Assembly: GCF_018390575.1 (NCBI RefSeq)
Contig: NZ_JAHBCJ010000004.1
Location: 136,145 to 200,144 of the forward strand
DNA from: Bhargavaea massiliensis
GTDB taxonomy: Bacteria; Bacillota; Bacilli; Bacillales_A; Planococcaceae
Direction of reading: 5' to 3'
DNA: 64,000 bases
Every line of letters begins with the position of its first letter. Within the stretch, counting starts at the first letter, position 1. Positions 20,190 through 30,228 of the stretch are shown in pieces. The notes under the pieces were generated by a model. The model was not told where the DNA came from and did not search any database. It saw only the letters and a program-made list of their open reading frames with translations. A program made the translations under genes and the position numbers.

Positions 20190-20678
20190 ATGGTACTGAC
20201 AATCGATATGATGGATGAAACCGGCACAGTTGGGGAAAAGGATCAGCAGCTGGTCATGCGGCTTCTGGAACACGCCGCCGAGATGGAGAAGATCGGCGAT
20301 GCGGAAGTGTCTGTCACATTCATGGATGATGAATCCATCAGGGCGATTAACCGGGACTACCGGGAAAAGGACCGGGCGACCGATGTGATCTCATTCGCAC
20401 TTGAAGAAACGGTCGAAGGAGAGATGGCCCTGAGCACCCCGGCAGGCATGCCCCGTATTCTCGGGGACATTCTCATTTCCACAGAAACAGCGGATCGGCA
20501 AGCCGGGGAATACGGCCACAGCAGGGAACGGGAAATCGGCTTTCTTGCACTCCATGGATTTCTCCATCTGCTCGGCTATGACCATATGAACGATGAAGAC
20601 GAAAAAAGGATGTTCGGCCGTCAGGAAGAAATACTGAAGCTATTCGGCCTCGGACGGGACACGGATGGACGCCCGTAA
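20190..20678 (+). CDS. ybeY: Endoribonuclease YbeY (rRNA maturation factor)
   Basis: YbeY is a metal-dependent endoribonuclease needed for 16S rRNA 3' maturation and ribosome quality control. The 162-residue protein has the conserved RDKDRATDVISF-like segment (here REKDRATDVISFAL) and the metal-binding motif HGFLHLLGYDH near residue 123, an HxxxHxxxxxH pattern. GGAGG precedes ATG 20190. The end overlaps dgkA by 14 bp. Confidence 0.96.
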   Translation: MVLTIDMMDETGTVGEKDQQLVMRLLEHAAEMEKIGDAEVSVTFMDDESIRAINRDYREKDRATDVISFALEETVEGEMALSTPAGMPRILGDILISTETADRQAGEYGHSREREIGFLALHGFLHLLGYDHMNDEDEKRMFGRQEEILKLFGLGRDTDGRP

Positions 20679-21030
20679 ACTTTTCCGTTCCTTCCGGTAT
20701 GCTTGGCAGGGGATTGCAGAAGGATTTCGGACCGAGCAGAATTTCAGGTTCCATCTACTGGCTGCGCTGGTCGTGACAATCTTGGGATGGCTGTCCGGGT
20801 TGTCTGTTTTGGAATGGCTGATCGTCATCCTGCTGTTCGGAGGCATGTTCGCTCTGGAGCTTATAAATACAGCCATTGAACGGGTGGTGGATCTCGCATC
20901 ACCTGAACATCATCCGCTCGCCGGACAGGCAAAAGATGTCGCTGCAGGCGCTGTCCTCGTCTTTGCAATGGCGAGCGCTCTGATCGGATGCGTGATTTTC
21001 ATCCCCAAATGGCTGAATCTCTTTTATTGA
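20665..21030 (+). CDS. dgkA: Undecaprenol/diacylglycerol kinase family protein
   Basis: The 121-residue protein has three membrane segments and the DagK signature ELINTAIERVVDLAS near residue 64. Gram-positive members phosphorylate undecaprenol rather than diacylglycerol, recycling the lipid carrier of cell-wall synthesis. An N-terminal amphipathic helix (KLFRSFRYAWQGIAEGF) is typical. It overlaps ybeY and lies 13 bp before cdd, consistent with one operon. Confidence 0.93.
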   Translation: MDARKLFRSFRYAWQGIAEGFRTEQNFRFHLLAALVVTILGWLSGLSVLEWLIVILLFGGMFALELINTAIERVVDLASPEHHPLAGQAKDVAAGAVLVFAMASALIGCVIFIPKWLNLFY

Positions 21031-21040
21031 AGGTGGTTAA

Positions 21041-22352
<1,312 letters not shown>

Positions 22353-22356
22353 CGGG

Positions 22357-22384
22357 GCGCGGGCCGGCTGCCCGCGCTTTTCTT
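22357..22384 (+). terminator. Terminator-like hairpin between era and recO
   Basis: GCGCGGGC and GCCCGCGC form a perfect 8-bp stem with a 5-nt loop, followed by TTTTCTT. It lies only about 25 bp before the recO start and may act as an attenuator that lowers recO expression. Confidence 0.65.
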
Positions 22385-22409
22385 CTCGTTCGGGGAAGGA
22401 GATGAACGA

Positions 22410-23222
22410 ATGCTGAATAAGTGGGAAGGGATCGTCCTCCGCACAGGGCCATATGGCGAAACGAATAAAGTGGTGACACTCTTGACCAGGGAAGCCGGCA
22501 AAGTGACCGCGATGGCCCGTGGGGCAAAAAAACCGGCCAGCCGACTTGCCGCGGTCACACAGCCATTCACTCATGGACTCTTCATGATATACAAGGGGAG
22601 GGGCATGGGAACGCTCCAGTCGGGAGATACGCTCCACCAGATGCGTCATCTGCACCAGGACATCACAGCAACCGCCTATGCAAGTTACATTGCCGAACTG
22701 ATGGACCGTCTGATTGAAGACAACCAGCCATCGCCTGCCCAGTTTGAACTCCTGAGACAGGCGTTCCATGCCATCGACGAGGAATATGATCCGGAGGCAA
22801 TTACGTTATTTGTGGAATGGAAAATGCTCCCCGTCGCTGGAATCCATCCTGTCCTGCATCAGTGTGCAAGCTGCGGCGCTACAGAAGGGGAATTTGCATT
22901 TTCCTTCCAGGAAATCGGCTTTCTCTGCCATCGCTGCTTCCATGTCGACCCTTACCTGATCCGGCTTTCGCCGTCCCATCTCCGCCTGATCCGGACGTTT
23001 TACACCGTCCCGATCGAGCAGGTCGGCAAGCTGACGCTGAAACCCGCGACAAAAAAGTTCATAAGGAAGATTGTGCGGACAATCTATGATGAACAGGTGG
23101 GCCTCCGGCTAAAGTCCGCCACATTCCTCGACCAGCTCGACCGCATGCCGACTTTTTCAAGGGACGAGCCGCCGGCTATGAAAGGGCGGAATGAAGAAAC
23201 AGCATCAGACGACGATGCATGA
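22410..23222 (+). CDS. recO: DNA repair protein RecO
   Basis: RecO anneals single strands and loads RecA with RecR in the RecFOR pathway. The 270-residue protein begins MLNKWEGIVLRTGPYGETNK, an OB-fold N-terminus typical of RecO. It has a zinc-binding CASC...CHRCF pair near residues 151 and 170. GGAAGGAG precedes ATG 22410. It is the last gene of this plus-strand run and faces glyS across a gene-free gap. Confidence 0.95.
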   Translation: MLNKWEGIVLRTGPYGETNKVVTLLTREAGKVTAMARGAKKPASRLAAVTQPFTHGLFMIYKGRGMGTLQSGDTLHQMRHLHQDITATAYASYIAELMDRLIEDNQPSPAQFELLRQAFHAIDEEYDPEAITLFVEWKMLPVAGIHPVLHQCASCGATEGEFAFSFQEIGFLCHRCFHVDPYLIRLSPSHLRLIRTFYTVPIEQVGKLTLKPATKKFIRKIVRTIYDEQVGLRLKSATFLDQLDRMPTFSRDEPPAMKGRNEETASDDDA

Positions 23223-23596
23223 CGTCCTTTCCCGGGAAATGTCAGCGTCTGACTCATGCGGAAATTACACATAAATGATGATCTGTTATCAGGCTGATTT
23301 TTAAAGCCGAATGTACCCGGCTGTACGAGACAATCACTTATGGGCCGGCTCGATAACTTACAGAGGGGCGATGCTGATCCATTGCTGGCAGAATCTCCAG
23401 CAGTGCACTTTATGAGGAGGCCCTTATTTTCTCTCAACGGACACTTTTTGTGGATCCGAACAACAAAGACAAGGTACGATCAAAAGACCTCCGAAGTCTT
23501 TTCCAGAAAAGAAAACTGCAGCCGATGAGCATCATGCTCTCTTTGGCTGCAGTCTGTGGCAGCCCGCCGATGCGGACTGCCTTTTTCATATGGAAA
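23223..23596. other. Gene-free gap between convergent recO and glyS
   Basis: No convincing gene lies here. The gap holds a symmetrical hairpin AAAAGAC / GTCTTTT at 23482-23502 that could end recO transcripts. The glyS terminator is at 23507-23553, and a plus-strand hairpin GGCAG...CTGCC followed by TTTTT lies at about 23559-23585. The remaining 250 bp after recO shows nothing I can name. Confidence 0.6.
23507..23553 (-). terminator. Rho-independent terminator of glyS
   Basis: On the minus strand ACTGCAGCC and GGCTGCAGT form a 9-bp stem around a 21-nt region, followed by a T-rich tract (TTTTCTTTTC). Confidence 0.75.
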
Positions 23597-24976
23597 TCAG
23601 AATTCAAGACGCTGTTCGATGAATGCGCGGACTTCGCTGATCGGCATGCGCACCTGTTCCATCGTATCGCGGTCGCGGACCGTCACTTGGCCGTCTTCCT
23701 TGGAATCAAAGTCGTAGGTGATGCAGAAAGGTGTGCCGATTTCATCCTGGCGGCGGTAGCGTTTGCCGATCGACTGGGATTCGTCGTAATCCACCGGGAA
23801 CGCTTTGCGCAGATCCGCCCATACATCCTGAGCCTCATCAGAAAGTTTCTTGGAAAGCGGAAGGACCGCTGCCTTAAACGGTGCAAGGGCAGGGTGGAAG
23901 CGCAGGACCGTACGCTGGTCATCTTCTCCAATCTTTTCTTCCTCATATGCATCGCACAGGAATGCAAGTGTAACCCGGTCTGCTCCGAGGGAAGGCTCGA
24001 TGCAATAAGGAACATACTTTTCACCGGTCTCCGGATCCGCCATCGTGAAGTCTTCGCCGGAATGCTCCATATGGCGCTTCAGATCAAAGTCGGTCCGGTC
24101 CGCGATGCCCCAGAGCTCGCCCCAGCCGAATGGGAATTTATATTCGATGTCGACTGTTGCGTTGGAGTAGTGGGAAAGCTCTTCTTTTTCATGTTCGCGC
24201 AGACGGACATTTTCATCCGTCATATTAAGCTGATCAAGCCAGTTTTTGCAGAAGTCGCGCCAGTATGCGTACCACTCGAGGTCTTCACCCGGCTTGCAGA
24301 AAAATTCCAGCTCCATCTGTTCGAATTCACGGGTACGGAACGTGAAGTTGCCCGGCGTGATTTCGTTTCGGAAGCTCTTTCCGACCTGGGCGATCCCGAA
24401 CGGCAATTTTTTGCGCATGGATCTCTGGACGTTTTTGAAGTTGACGAAAATACCCTGCGCCGTCTCCGGACGGAGGTAGATGTCGTTCGAGGAAGAATCC
24501 GTCACACCCTGGGAAGTTTTGAACATCAGGTTGAACTGGCGGATTTCGGTGAAGTCCTGCGCGCCGCAGTCCGGGCAGGAGATTTCGTGTTCCCGGATCA
24601 GTTCCTGCATTTTCTCGAACGGCATACCGTCGACAACCATTTCATTGCCTTCGGCTTCGAGTTTGTTTTCAATCAGCTTATCCGCACGGTGGCGGGCTTT
24701 ACAGCTTTTGCAATCAATCATCGGGTCGTTGAAGTTGCCGACGTGGCCTGATGCCTGCCAGACCTTCGGGTTCATGAGTATGGCCGCGTCAAGGCCCACG
24801 TTGTAAGGGGACTCCTGCACGAATTTCTTCCACCAGGCTTTCTTGATGTTATTCTTGAGTTCCACGCCGAGAGGGCCATAGTCCCATGTGTTGGCAAGGC
24901 CGCCGTAAATATCGGAGCCCGGGAAGACAAACCCCCGATGCTTGGCCAGATTGACGATCGTTTCCATTGAAGTCAT
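23597..24976 (-). CDS. glyS: Glycyl-tRNA synthetase, single-chain dimeric type
   Basis: This class II enzyme charges tRNA-Gly. The 459-residue protein begins [20 protein letters not shown], contains [12 protein letters not shown] and the class II motif 2 segment [25 protein letters not shown], and ends with an anticodon-binding domain ([11 protein letters not shown]). It is the alpha2 type seen in staphylococci and archaea-like lineages, not the glyQ/glyS two-subunit type of B. subtilis. GGAGGAAACGGAC precedes ATG 24976, so the longer frame up to 25054 is rejected. It is transcribed against its neighbours and controlled by a T-box. Confidence 0.96.
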   Translation of the reverse strand: MTSMETIVNLAKHRGFVFPGSDIYGGLANTWDYGPLGVELKNNIKKAWWKKFVQESPYNVGLDAAILMNPKVWQASGHVGNFNDPMIDCKSCKARHRADKLIENKLEAEGNEMVVDGMPFEKMQELIREHEISCPDCGAQDFTEIRQFNLMFKTSQGVTDSSSNDIYLRPETAQGIFVNFKNVQRSMRKKLPFGIAQVGKSFRNEITPGNFTFRTREFEQMELEFFCKPGEDLEWYAYWRDFCKNWLDQLNMTDENVRLREHEKEELSHYSNATVDIEYKFPFGWGELWGIADRTDFDLKRHMEHSGEDFTMADPETGEKYVPYCIEPSLGADRVTLAFLCDAYEEEKIGEDDQRTVLRFHPALAPFKAAVLPLSKKLSDEAQDVWADLRKAFPVDYDESQSIGKRYRRQDEIGTPFCITYDFDSKEDGQVTVRDRDTMEQVRMPISEVRAFIEQRLEF

Positions 24977-25064
24977 GTCCGTTTCCTCCTCGTATTCTTT
25001 TTCAGGCGATGTCTGATATGGCACCGGACCGGACCGTGACTGAAGGCGAATCATTGCGCTCCAT

Positions 25065-25266
25065 CACAAAAGGCACCCGTCCCCGGACATATCGTCCGGG
25101 GACGGGTGCCTGATGACCCGCGGTTCCACCCCGCTTGGCCGGAGATCCGGCCCTCTTTAAGAAGATCAGCTCGGGGGTGCCGCTTCATATCCATGCAGGC
25201 TTTCACCATCCCTGCTCGCTTTTGCCGGATATTACTTGATTGTCCCTTCATCGCCGTATGGACTTT
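25065..25266 (-). promoter_or_regulatory. T-box riboswitch (glycine) with terminator, upstream of glyS
   Basis: On the minus strand the T-box sequence GGGGTGGAACCGCGGGT lies at about 25116-25132, followed by a long terminator stem GGCACCCGTCCCCGGAC / GTCCGGGGACGGGTGCC and TTTTG (25065-25110). Further upstream is a stem-I region with a likely GGC (glycine) specifier near 25179-25181, in a TGAAGCGGCAC context. Uncharged tRNA-Gly should stabilise the antiterminator and turn on glyS. Confidence 0.92.
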
Positions 25267-25272
25267 GACAAC

Positions 25273-25301
25273 ATTGTAGCATGGGGTGAATCGTTTCGCA
25301 A
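25273..25301 (-). promoter_or_regulatory. SigA-type promoter of glyS
   Basis: On the minus strand TTGCGA (25301-25296), 17 bp, TACAAT (25278-25273). The start near 25266 opens the T-box leader. Its -35 hexamer overlaps the -35 region of the divergent ccpN promoter. Confidence 0.65.
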
Positions 25302-25324
25302 TCGGCGGGAGATTCGGATATAAT
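25295..25324 (+). promoter_or_regulatory. Possible ccpN promoter overlapping the glyS promoter
   Basis: A perfect TATAAT (25319-25324) stands 18 bp after the weak -35 TTCGCA (25295-25300). The -35 boxes of ccpN and glyS occupy the same bases on opposite strands. Confidence 0.45.
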
Positions 25325-25364
25325 GAACTAGGCTATTACCCATCAAGTACAGGATGTGAGTCGT

Positions 25365-25994
25365 ATGGAACTCAATAAGCGTCAGGATGAGATTCTGGAG
25401 ATTGTGAAGGCCGACGGGCCGATCACAGGCGAACAGATCGCGGAACGGCTCAGCCTGACCCGTGCCACGATCCGGCCCGACCTCGCCATCCTGACGATGG
25501 CAGGCTTTCTGGACGCCCGTCCGCGTGTCGGGTACTTTTATTCGGGCAAGAAAAAGGACCAGCATCTGACAGAGAATATGTTGAATATGAAAGTACGGGA
25601 TTTTCAGTCGATTCCCGTCGTCGTCCAGGAATCACTTTCCGTCTATGATGCCATTACGCAGATGTTCCTCGAAGACGTCGGCACGCTGATTGTCGTGGAT
25701 GATCAGTCCAAGCTGAGCGGGATCCTTTCCAGAAAGGACCTTCTGAGGACAGCGATCGGCGGCACCGACTTGGAGAAAATCCCGGTGCATATGATTATGA
25801 CGAGGATGCCGAACATCGCTTACTGCAGGAGAAACGAGGCTCTCGTCCATGTGGCGAAGGTGCTGATCGAACGGCAGATTGATGCGCTTCCGGTCGTTGA
25901 AGAGACGGATGAAGGGCTTTCGGTCATCGGCCGCATCACCAAGACAAACATCACCTCGGCGTTCCTGTCGCTGGCGGAAAATCACGATTTGTGA
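25365..25994 (+). CDS. ccpN: Transcriptional repressor CcpN (HTH plus two CBS domains)
   Basis: CcpN represses gluconeogenic genes (gapB, pckA) under glycolytic conditions. The 209-residue protein begins [20 protein letters not shown] with a DeoR-like helix-turn-helix ([19 protein letters not shown]). Two CBS domains follow, at about 78-200 (ending near [19 protein letters not shown]). ATG 25365 is preceded by GGATGTGA, a near match to GGAGGTGA. The in-frame GTG at 25356 sits inside that site. It is followed after 10 bp by the PPDK regulator gene, as in B. subtilis. Confidence 0.93.
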   Translation: MELNKRQDEILEIVKADGPITGEQIAERLSLTRATIRPDLAILTMAGFLDARPRVGYFYSGKKKDQHLTENMLNMKVRDFQSIPVVVQESLSVYDAITQMFLEDVGTLIVVDDQSKLSGILSRKDLLRTAIGGTDLEKIPVHMIMTRMPNIAYCRRNEALVHVAKVLIERQIDALPVVEETDEGLSVIGRITKTNITSAFLSLAENHDL

Positions 25995-26004
25995 GAGGTG
26001 CCCT

Positions 26005-26820
26005 ATGAATCAACTGAAAATGTATATCGTGTCCGATTCGCTCGGAGAAACCGGAGATCTGGTGGCAAAGGCGGCCATCAGCCAATTCCGGAAAGACTTC
26101 GAATCGACCGCGGTCAAGCGGATTCCGCATGTGGAATCCACAGACCAGCTCAAAGAAATCACGGAGATTGCAGCAGAGCAGCATGCCATCATCTTATATA
26201 CGCTTGTCAAAGAAGAGATGAGAAGCTGCCTCAAGCTTGAATGCGAGCGGAGGAATATTCCCTCGATTGATCTGCTCGGCCCCATCATCGATGTAATCGG
26301 CAGCACGCTGAACGAGCGTGCGTCCGAAGAACCGGGCCGTGTCCGGTTGCTGGACGAAGATTATTTCCAGAAAATCGAGGCAATCGAGTTTGCGGTCAAG
26401 TACGATGACGGCAGAGACCCCAGGGGGCTTCTGCTGGCGGATATTGTCCTCATCGGTGTGTCACGCACATCAAAAACCCCTCTGTCACAGTATCTGGCAC
26501 ACAAACGCTATAAGGTGGCAAATGTACCGCTCGTTCCGGAAGTGGAACCGCCTGAAGAATTGTTCATGGTCGACCCGGATAAGTGCTTCGGCCTCGTAAT
26601 TTCACCGGAAAAGCTGAATTCGATCCGTAAAGAGCGACTTAAGGCGCTCGGATTGAAAGATGACGCGAATTATGCGAAGATCGAGAGGATCCAAGCAGAG
26701 ATCGATCATTTCTACTCGGTGGCGGACAGGATCGGCTGCAGGGTCATTGATGTGACCGACCGTGCAGTCGAGGAAACCGCAAACATTATCCTGAATATCA
26801 AAACGAAACGAGAACGATGA
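26005..26820 (+). CDS. Pyruvate, phosphate dikinase regulatory protein (DUF299, YqfL)
   Basis: This family is a bifunctional Ser/Thr kinase and pyrophosphorylase acting on PPDK or PEP synthase. In B. subtilis YqfL modulates CcpN-linked gluconeogenesis. The 271-residue protein begins [20 protein letters not shown] and has the P-loop-like [15 protein letters not shown] near residue 150. ATG 26005 with GAGAGGTG upstream is chosen over a longer frame that reads through ccpN. It is paired with ccpN. No PPDK gene is in this window. The yqxD gene that follows in B. subtilis is absent. Confidence 0.93.
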   Translation: MNQLKMYIVSDSLGETGDLVAKAAISQFRKDFESTAVKRIPHVESTDQLKEITEIAAEQHAIILYTLVKEEMRSCLKLECERRNIPSIDLLGPIIDVIGSTLNERASEEPGRVRLLDEDYFQKIEAIEFAVKYDDGRDPRGLLLADIVLIGVSRTSKTPLSQYLAHKRYKVANVPLVPEVEPPEELFMVDPDKCFGLVISPEKLNSIRKERLKALGLKDDANYAKIERIQAEIDHFYSVADRIGCRVIDVTDRAVEETANIILNIKTKRER

Positions 26821-26825
26821 ACGGC

Positions 26826-26858
26826 AGAACCGCCTCTTCGGAAGGCCGGTTCTTTTTT
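26826..26858 (+). terminator. Rho-independent terminator of ccpN-yqfL
   Basis: AGAACCG pairs with CGGTTCT, with inner CTTC/GAAG pairs, and is followed by seven or more T residues. Confidence 0.8.
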
Positions 26859-26911
26859 TGCAGAGTTGCCCCGGAAAGTAACGCGGAAGTTCAAAAAAGC
26901 TTTTCTAATGG

Positions 26912-26940
26912 TGGAAATGCTCGGAGAAGCGTATTATAAT
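26912..26940 (+). promoter_or_regulatory. SigA-type promoter upstream of dnaG
   Basis: TGGAAA (26912-26917), 17 bp, perfect TATAAT (26935-26940). The predicted start is near 26947, only about 50 nt before a terminator-like hairpin. Confidence 0.6.
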
Positions 26941-26946
26941 TGGATA

Positions 26947-27001
26947 TTGTGAATAAAATGCGCGTAGTGGGCAGTTTTCTTCCCTCCTGCGCACTTTTTT
27001 G
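26947..27001 (+). ncRNA. Candidate attenuator or roughly 55-nt small RNA ahead of dnaG-rpoD
   Basis: Between the predicted start (26947) and 27001 lies a stem-loop, TGCGC (26959-26963) with GCGCA (26989-26993), with inner GGG/CCC pairing, ended by CTTTTTT. Short transcripts would stop here and read-through would reach dnaG. It could be an attenuator of the macromolecular-synthesis operon or a free small RNA. Expression is inferred, not seen. Confidence 0.45.
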
Positions 27002-27069
27002 TCGAAGAATGAAGGATTCTCCACCTGAATCTCGAATTCGAGAGTACGACCGAAAGTGTGGTGTGAAGG

Positions 27070-28890
27070 ATGAAGCGGATTCCTGAGGAGAAGATTGAGG
27101 CGATCCGCTCCCAGACGGATATTGTCGGACTGATCGGTGAATATGTCCAGCTGACGAAGAGAGGCAGGAACTGGTTCGGGCTGTGCCCGTTCCACGACGA
27201 GAACTCTCCGTCATTCTCGGTTTCCGAGGACAAGCAGATGTTCCATTGTTTCGGATGCGGGGCAGGCGGGAATGCCATCACGTTTGTTATGGATGTTGAA
27301 AACCTGTCGTTCGTAGAAGCAGTGGCCAAACTGGGTGCACGCACGGGGATAGAGGTGGAAACCGGTGAGTCGCCCGGCGGAGAGCGGGCCATACCATCCG
27401 GCCATCGGCGACTTTTGGATGCGCATCGGTACGCAGCCGAATTTTATCATCACCTGCTCCTGAACACGGTGGAAGGAGAGGAAGCGCTCAATTATTTGTA
27501 TGGACGCGGCTTCACGAAAGAGACCATCAATAAGTTCGGCATCGGCTGGTCACTGGGCAGCAGGGAGTCGCTTGTGACCCTGCTTAGGCGACAGGGCTTC
27601 ACTGATGAAGAAATCGCGGAAGCAGGATTGGCGATCATCCCCGAAAACGGTAACGGCGCATTTGACCGGTTCAGGAACCGGGTCATGTTTCCTCTCCACG
27701 ATATGAACGGGAAAACGGTGGGTTTCTCCGGACGGGTCATCGAAAAGGCCGGAGACGAGCCGAAGTATCTGAACAGCCCCGAATCACCTATCTTCAACAA
27801 GAGCGAAATTCTCTATAATTACCACAATGCACGTCTCGCAGCCCGCAAATCGGGTAATGTAATATTGTTTGAAGGATTTATGGATGTTATTTCGGCTGAT
27901 GCGGCAGGCATTCAATCTGGCGTCGCCCTCATGGGCACGTCGATGTCGGACAAGCACCTGTCGATGCTGGGACGTGTAACAAACGAGGTCATCATCTGTA
28001 CCGATGGGGACAATGCGGGATGGGAAGCAGCCAGGAGATTCAGCCGGATGTTCCCGTCAAACCGCCTGGACGCCAAGGTGGCCATTGTGCCTGAAGGCCT
28101 GGATCCGGATGATTATCTGAAAAAGTACGGAGGAGAAGCATTCAGGGAAAACATTATCGGTCAGCCGCATACGCTCTTGTCTTTCTCAATGATGTATGCC
28201 AGGCGGGATAAGAACCTGAAGAATGAAAACGACCTCCTACAGTATATCCATGAAGTTCTGGAAGAATTGGCCGGGAAGACGACGCCGGTCGAGCGCGATC
28301 TTTACCTGAAGCAGCTGGCGGAGGAGACGGGCGTCTCTGTGGATGCGCTCACTGCGCAGTTCAGGAAGTCGGAAGCCCGCCATACACGGAGAGAAAGAAA
28401 TGCACCGCCGCCGGAAACCCGGCCTGCCGAACCGGCAACCTCCCGCGGGAAAACCCGGAAATCACCGGTTGCAAGGGCGGAGCGGATCATTTTATCGCAC
28501 ATTCTCCGTGACGGCGCCCTATTTGCCCGATTCAGGGACTCAGTAGAGGGCAGCCCGTTCTTCCATGATGAATATACGGCGATTTTCGTCAGACTTGCAG
28601 GATTTTATGAGGAATATGGCGAACCGGATGTACATCGCTTCTGTGAAACGCTGGACGATCCGGAACTGAGAAAAATTGTTATGGAAACGGCGATGAACGA
28701 GTTTTCCGGCGAATACGCCGAAGAAGAGATTCAGGACAGCATGCGCCATATCAGGAAGTACAGGATCGAGATGGAAATCAGCGAAAAGCTGCAGCAATCA
28801 AAGGAAGCGGAAAAGATGAGCAATCTGAGCCGCGCCCTTGAACTATCCAGAGAAATCATCGCATTGAGGAAGTCCTTGTCGGCAATCTGA
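27070..28890 (+). CDS. dnaG: DNA primase
   Basis: DnaG makes the RNA primers for replication. The 606-residue protein has the N-terminal CHC2 zinc finger ([13 protein letters not shown], then CFGCG, residues about 40-64). The TOPRIM core has [17 protein letters not shown] near 265 and the acidic motif [12 protein letters not shown] near 315. A C-terminal DnaB-binding region follows. Start ATG 27070 follows GTGAAGG. It lies 31 bp before rpoD, forming the primase-sigma operon common in Bacillota. Confidence 0.97.
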   Translation: MKRIPEEKIEAIRSQTDIVGLIGEYVQLTKRGRNWFGLCPFHDENSPSFSVSEDKQMFHCFGCGAGGNAITFVMDVENLSFVEAVAKLGARTGIEVETGESPGGERAIPSGHRRLLDAHRYAAEFYHHLLLNTVEGEEALNYLYGRGFTKETINKFGIGWSLGSRESLVTLLRRQGFTDEEIAEAGLAIIPENGNGAFDRFRNRVMFPLHDMNGKTVGFSGRVIEKAGDEPKYLNSPESPIFNKSEILYNYHNARLAARKSGNVILFEGFMDVISADAAGIQSGVALMGTSMSDKHLSMLGRVTNEVIICTDGDNAGWEAARRFSRMFPSNRLDAKVAIVPEGLDPDDYLKKYGGEAFRENIIGQPHTLLSFSMMYARRDKNLKNENDLLQYIHEVLEELAGKTTPVERDLYLKQLAEETGVSVDALTAQFRKSEARHTRRERNAPPPETRPAEPATSRGKTRKSPVARAERIILSHILRDGALFARFRDSVEGSPFFHDEYTAIFVRLAGFYEEYGEPDVHRFCETLDDPELRKIVMETAMNEFSGEYAEEEIQDSMRHIRKYRIEMEISEKLQQSKEAEKMSNLSRALELSREIIALRKSLSAI

Positions 28891-28921
28891 GTGTGCCGGC
28901 TTTTGCAGGAGGAGGAGTAAA

Positions 28922-30034
28922 ATGGCAGACCTTTCAGGGCAGTCCAATGAGCATGAACATGAAATGACAATTGAGGAAATGAAAACGCAACTGCTTGAGC
29001 AAGGCAAAAAGGCCGGCGAGCTGGCGTTTGATTATGTGACTGAAAAACTATCCGCTTTTGATATGGAGCCGGATCATTTCGAGGAATTCCTTGATCAACT
29101 CGAGGAGCAGGGAGTCGAAATTGAACGCAAAGGAAAGGGCCAGAAAGGCGAGGAAGGTGAGGAAGAAGAATTTGACCTCAACGATCTGAGCGTGCCGCCC
29201 GGCGTCAAAATCAATGACCCTGTCAGAATGTATCTGAAAGAGATCGGCCGTGTCGACCTCCTTTCTGCGGATGAGGAAATCGCACTTGCCAAACGAATCG
29301 AGGACGGGGACGAGGAAGCAAAAAAACGCTTGGCAGAAGCCAACCTGCGGCTCGTCGTCTCGATTGCCAAGCGCTACGTAGGGCGGGGCATGCTTTTCCT
29401 CGACCTGATTCAGGAAGGGAACATGGGCCTGATCAAAGCGGTCGAGAAATTCGATTACCGCAAAGGTTTTAAGTTCAGTACGTACGCAACGTGGTGGATC
29501 CGTCAGGCCATCACACGCGCAATCGCCGACCAAGCCAGGACCATCCGGATACCTGTCCACATGGTCGAGACGATCAATAAGCTGATCCGTGTCCAGCGCC
29601 AGCTTCTGCAGGATCTAGGACGCGAACCGACTCCTGAAGAAATCGGGGAAGAAATGGATCTTCCTGCGGAGAAAGTACGGGAAATCCTGAAAATCGCACA
29701 GGAGCCCGTTTCCCTCGAAACGCCGATCGGGGAAGAAGACGATTCACACCTCGGGGACTTTATCGAGGATTCCGAGGCACAGTCACCATCTGACCATGCT
29801 GCCTATGAACTGCTCAAAGAGCAGCTCGAGGACGTTTTGGATACCCTGACTGACCGCGAGGAGAATGTGCTCCGTCTTCGCTTCGGTCTTGACGATGGCA
29901 GGACCAGAACGTTGGAAGAAGTCGGCAAGGTGTTCGGCGTCACCCGCGAACGGATCCGCCAAATTGAGGCAAAGGCGCTCCGCAAGCTTCGTCATCCTTC
30001 CCGTTCGAAGCGGCTCAAGGATTTTCTCGAATAA
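28922..30034 (+). CDS. rpoD: RNA polymerase primary sigma factor SigA (RpoD)
   Basis: The housekeeping sigma factor recognises the TTGACA/TATAAT promoters seen through this window. The 370-residue protein has an N-terminal region 1.1, an acidic spacer ([13 protein letters not shown]), region 1.2 ([11 protein letters not shown]) and region 2.4 ([16 protein letters not shown]). Region 4.2 has the helix-turn-helix [29 protein letters not shown] lies before ATG 28922. It shares the operon with dnaG and is closed by a clear terminator. Confidence 0.98.
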   Translation: MADLSGQSNEHEHEMTIEEMKTQLLEQGKKAGELAFDYVTEKLSAFDMEPDHFEEFLDQLEEQGVEIERKGKGQKGEEGEEEEFDLNDLSVPPGVKINDPVRMYLKEIGRVDLLSADEEIALAKRIEDGDEEAKKRLAEANLRLVVSIAKRYVGRGMLFLDLIQEGNMGLIKAVEKFDYRKGFKFSTYATWWIRQAITRAIADQARTIRIPVHMVETINKLIRVQRQLLQDLGREPTPEEIGEEMDLPAEKVREILKIAQEPVSLETPIGEEDDSHLGDFIEDSEAQSPSDHAAYELLKEQLEDVLDTLTDREENVLRLRFGLDDGRTRTLEEVGKVFGVTRERIRQIEAKALRKLRHPSRSKRLKDFLE

Positions 30035-30049
30035 TCAATCACCATCCAT

Positions 30050-30078
30050 CCGCGGTTCCTCATGGGCCGCGGTTTTTT
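30050..30078 (+). terminator. Rho-independent terminator of dnaG-rpoD
   Basis: CCGCGG (30050-30055) and CCGCGG (30067-30072) form the stem, followed by TTTTTT. Confidence 0.8.
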
Positions 30079-30162
30079 GCTGTTTCAGGAAAAGACATCG
30101 TGGACAGGTACAGAAGAAGAAAGCGGGCATCTGCAAAGACCTTGTGAATCTTCCATTCATGG

Positions 30163-30192
30163 TTGTTAAGCGAGCGCTCGTTCAGTTATACT
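30163..30192 (+). promoter_or_regulatory. Promoter of the acyl-CoA dehydrogenase gene with an embedded palindromic operator
   Basis: TTGTTA (30163-30168) and TATACT (30187-30192) are 18 bp apart. The spacer contains the perfect palindrome CGAGCGCTCG (30171-30180), extended by partial symmetry to AAGCGAGCGCTCGTT. A second dyad TGAAT-N5-ATTCA lies at about 30145-30159. The layout suggests a TetR-family repressor site, as FadR-type regulators control such genes. The regulator itself is not in the window. Confidence 0.55.
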
Positions 30193-30228
30193 GTTTTTGA
30201 AAGCGTATTCACAAAAGGGGGATGCAAC

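Noticed and set aside
23450-24751. 433-codon open frame on the plus strand across glyS
   Set aside because: glyS on the other strand is a clear glycyl-tRNA synthetase with T-box and terminator. This frame is its shadow.
24977-25054. Longer N-terminus for glyS
   Set aside because: The extra codons lie between the T-box terminator and a good ribosome-binding site, and do not match the family start.
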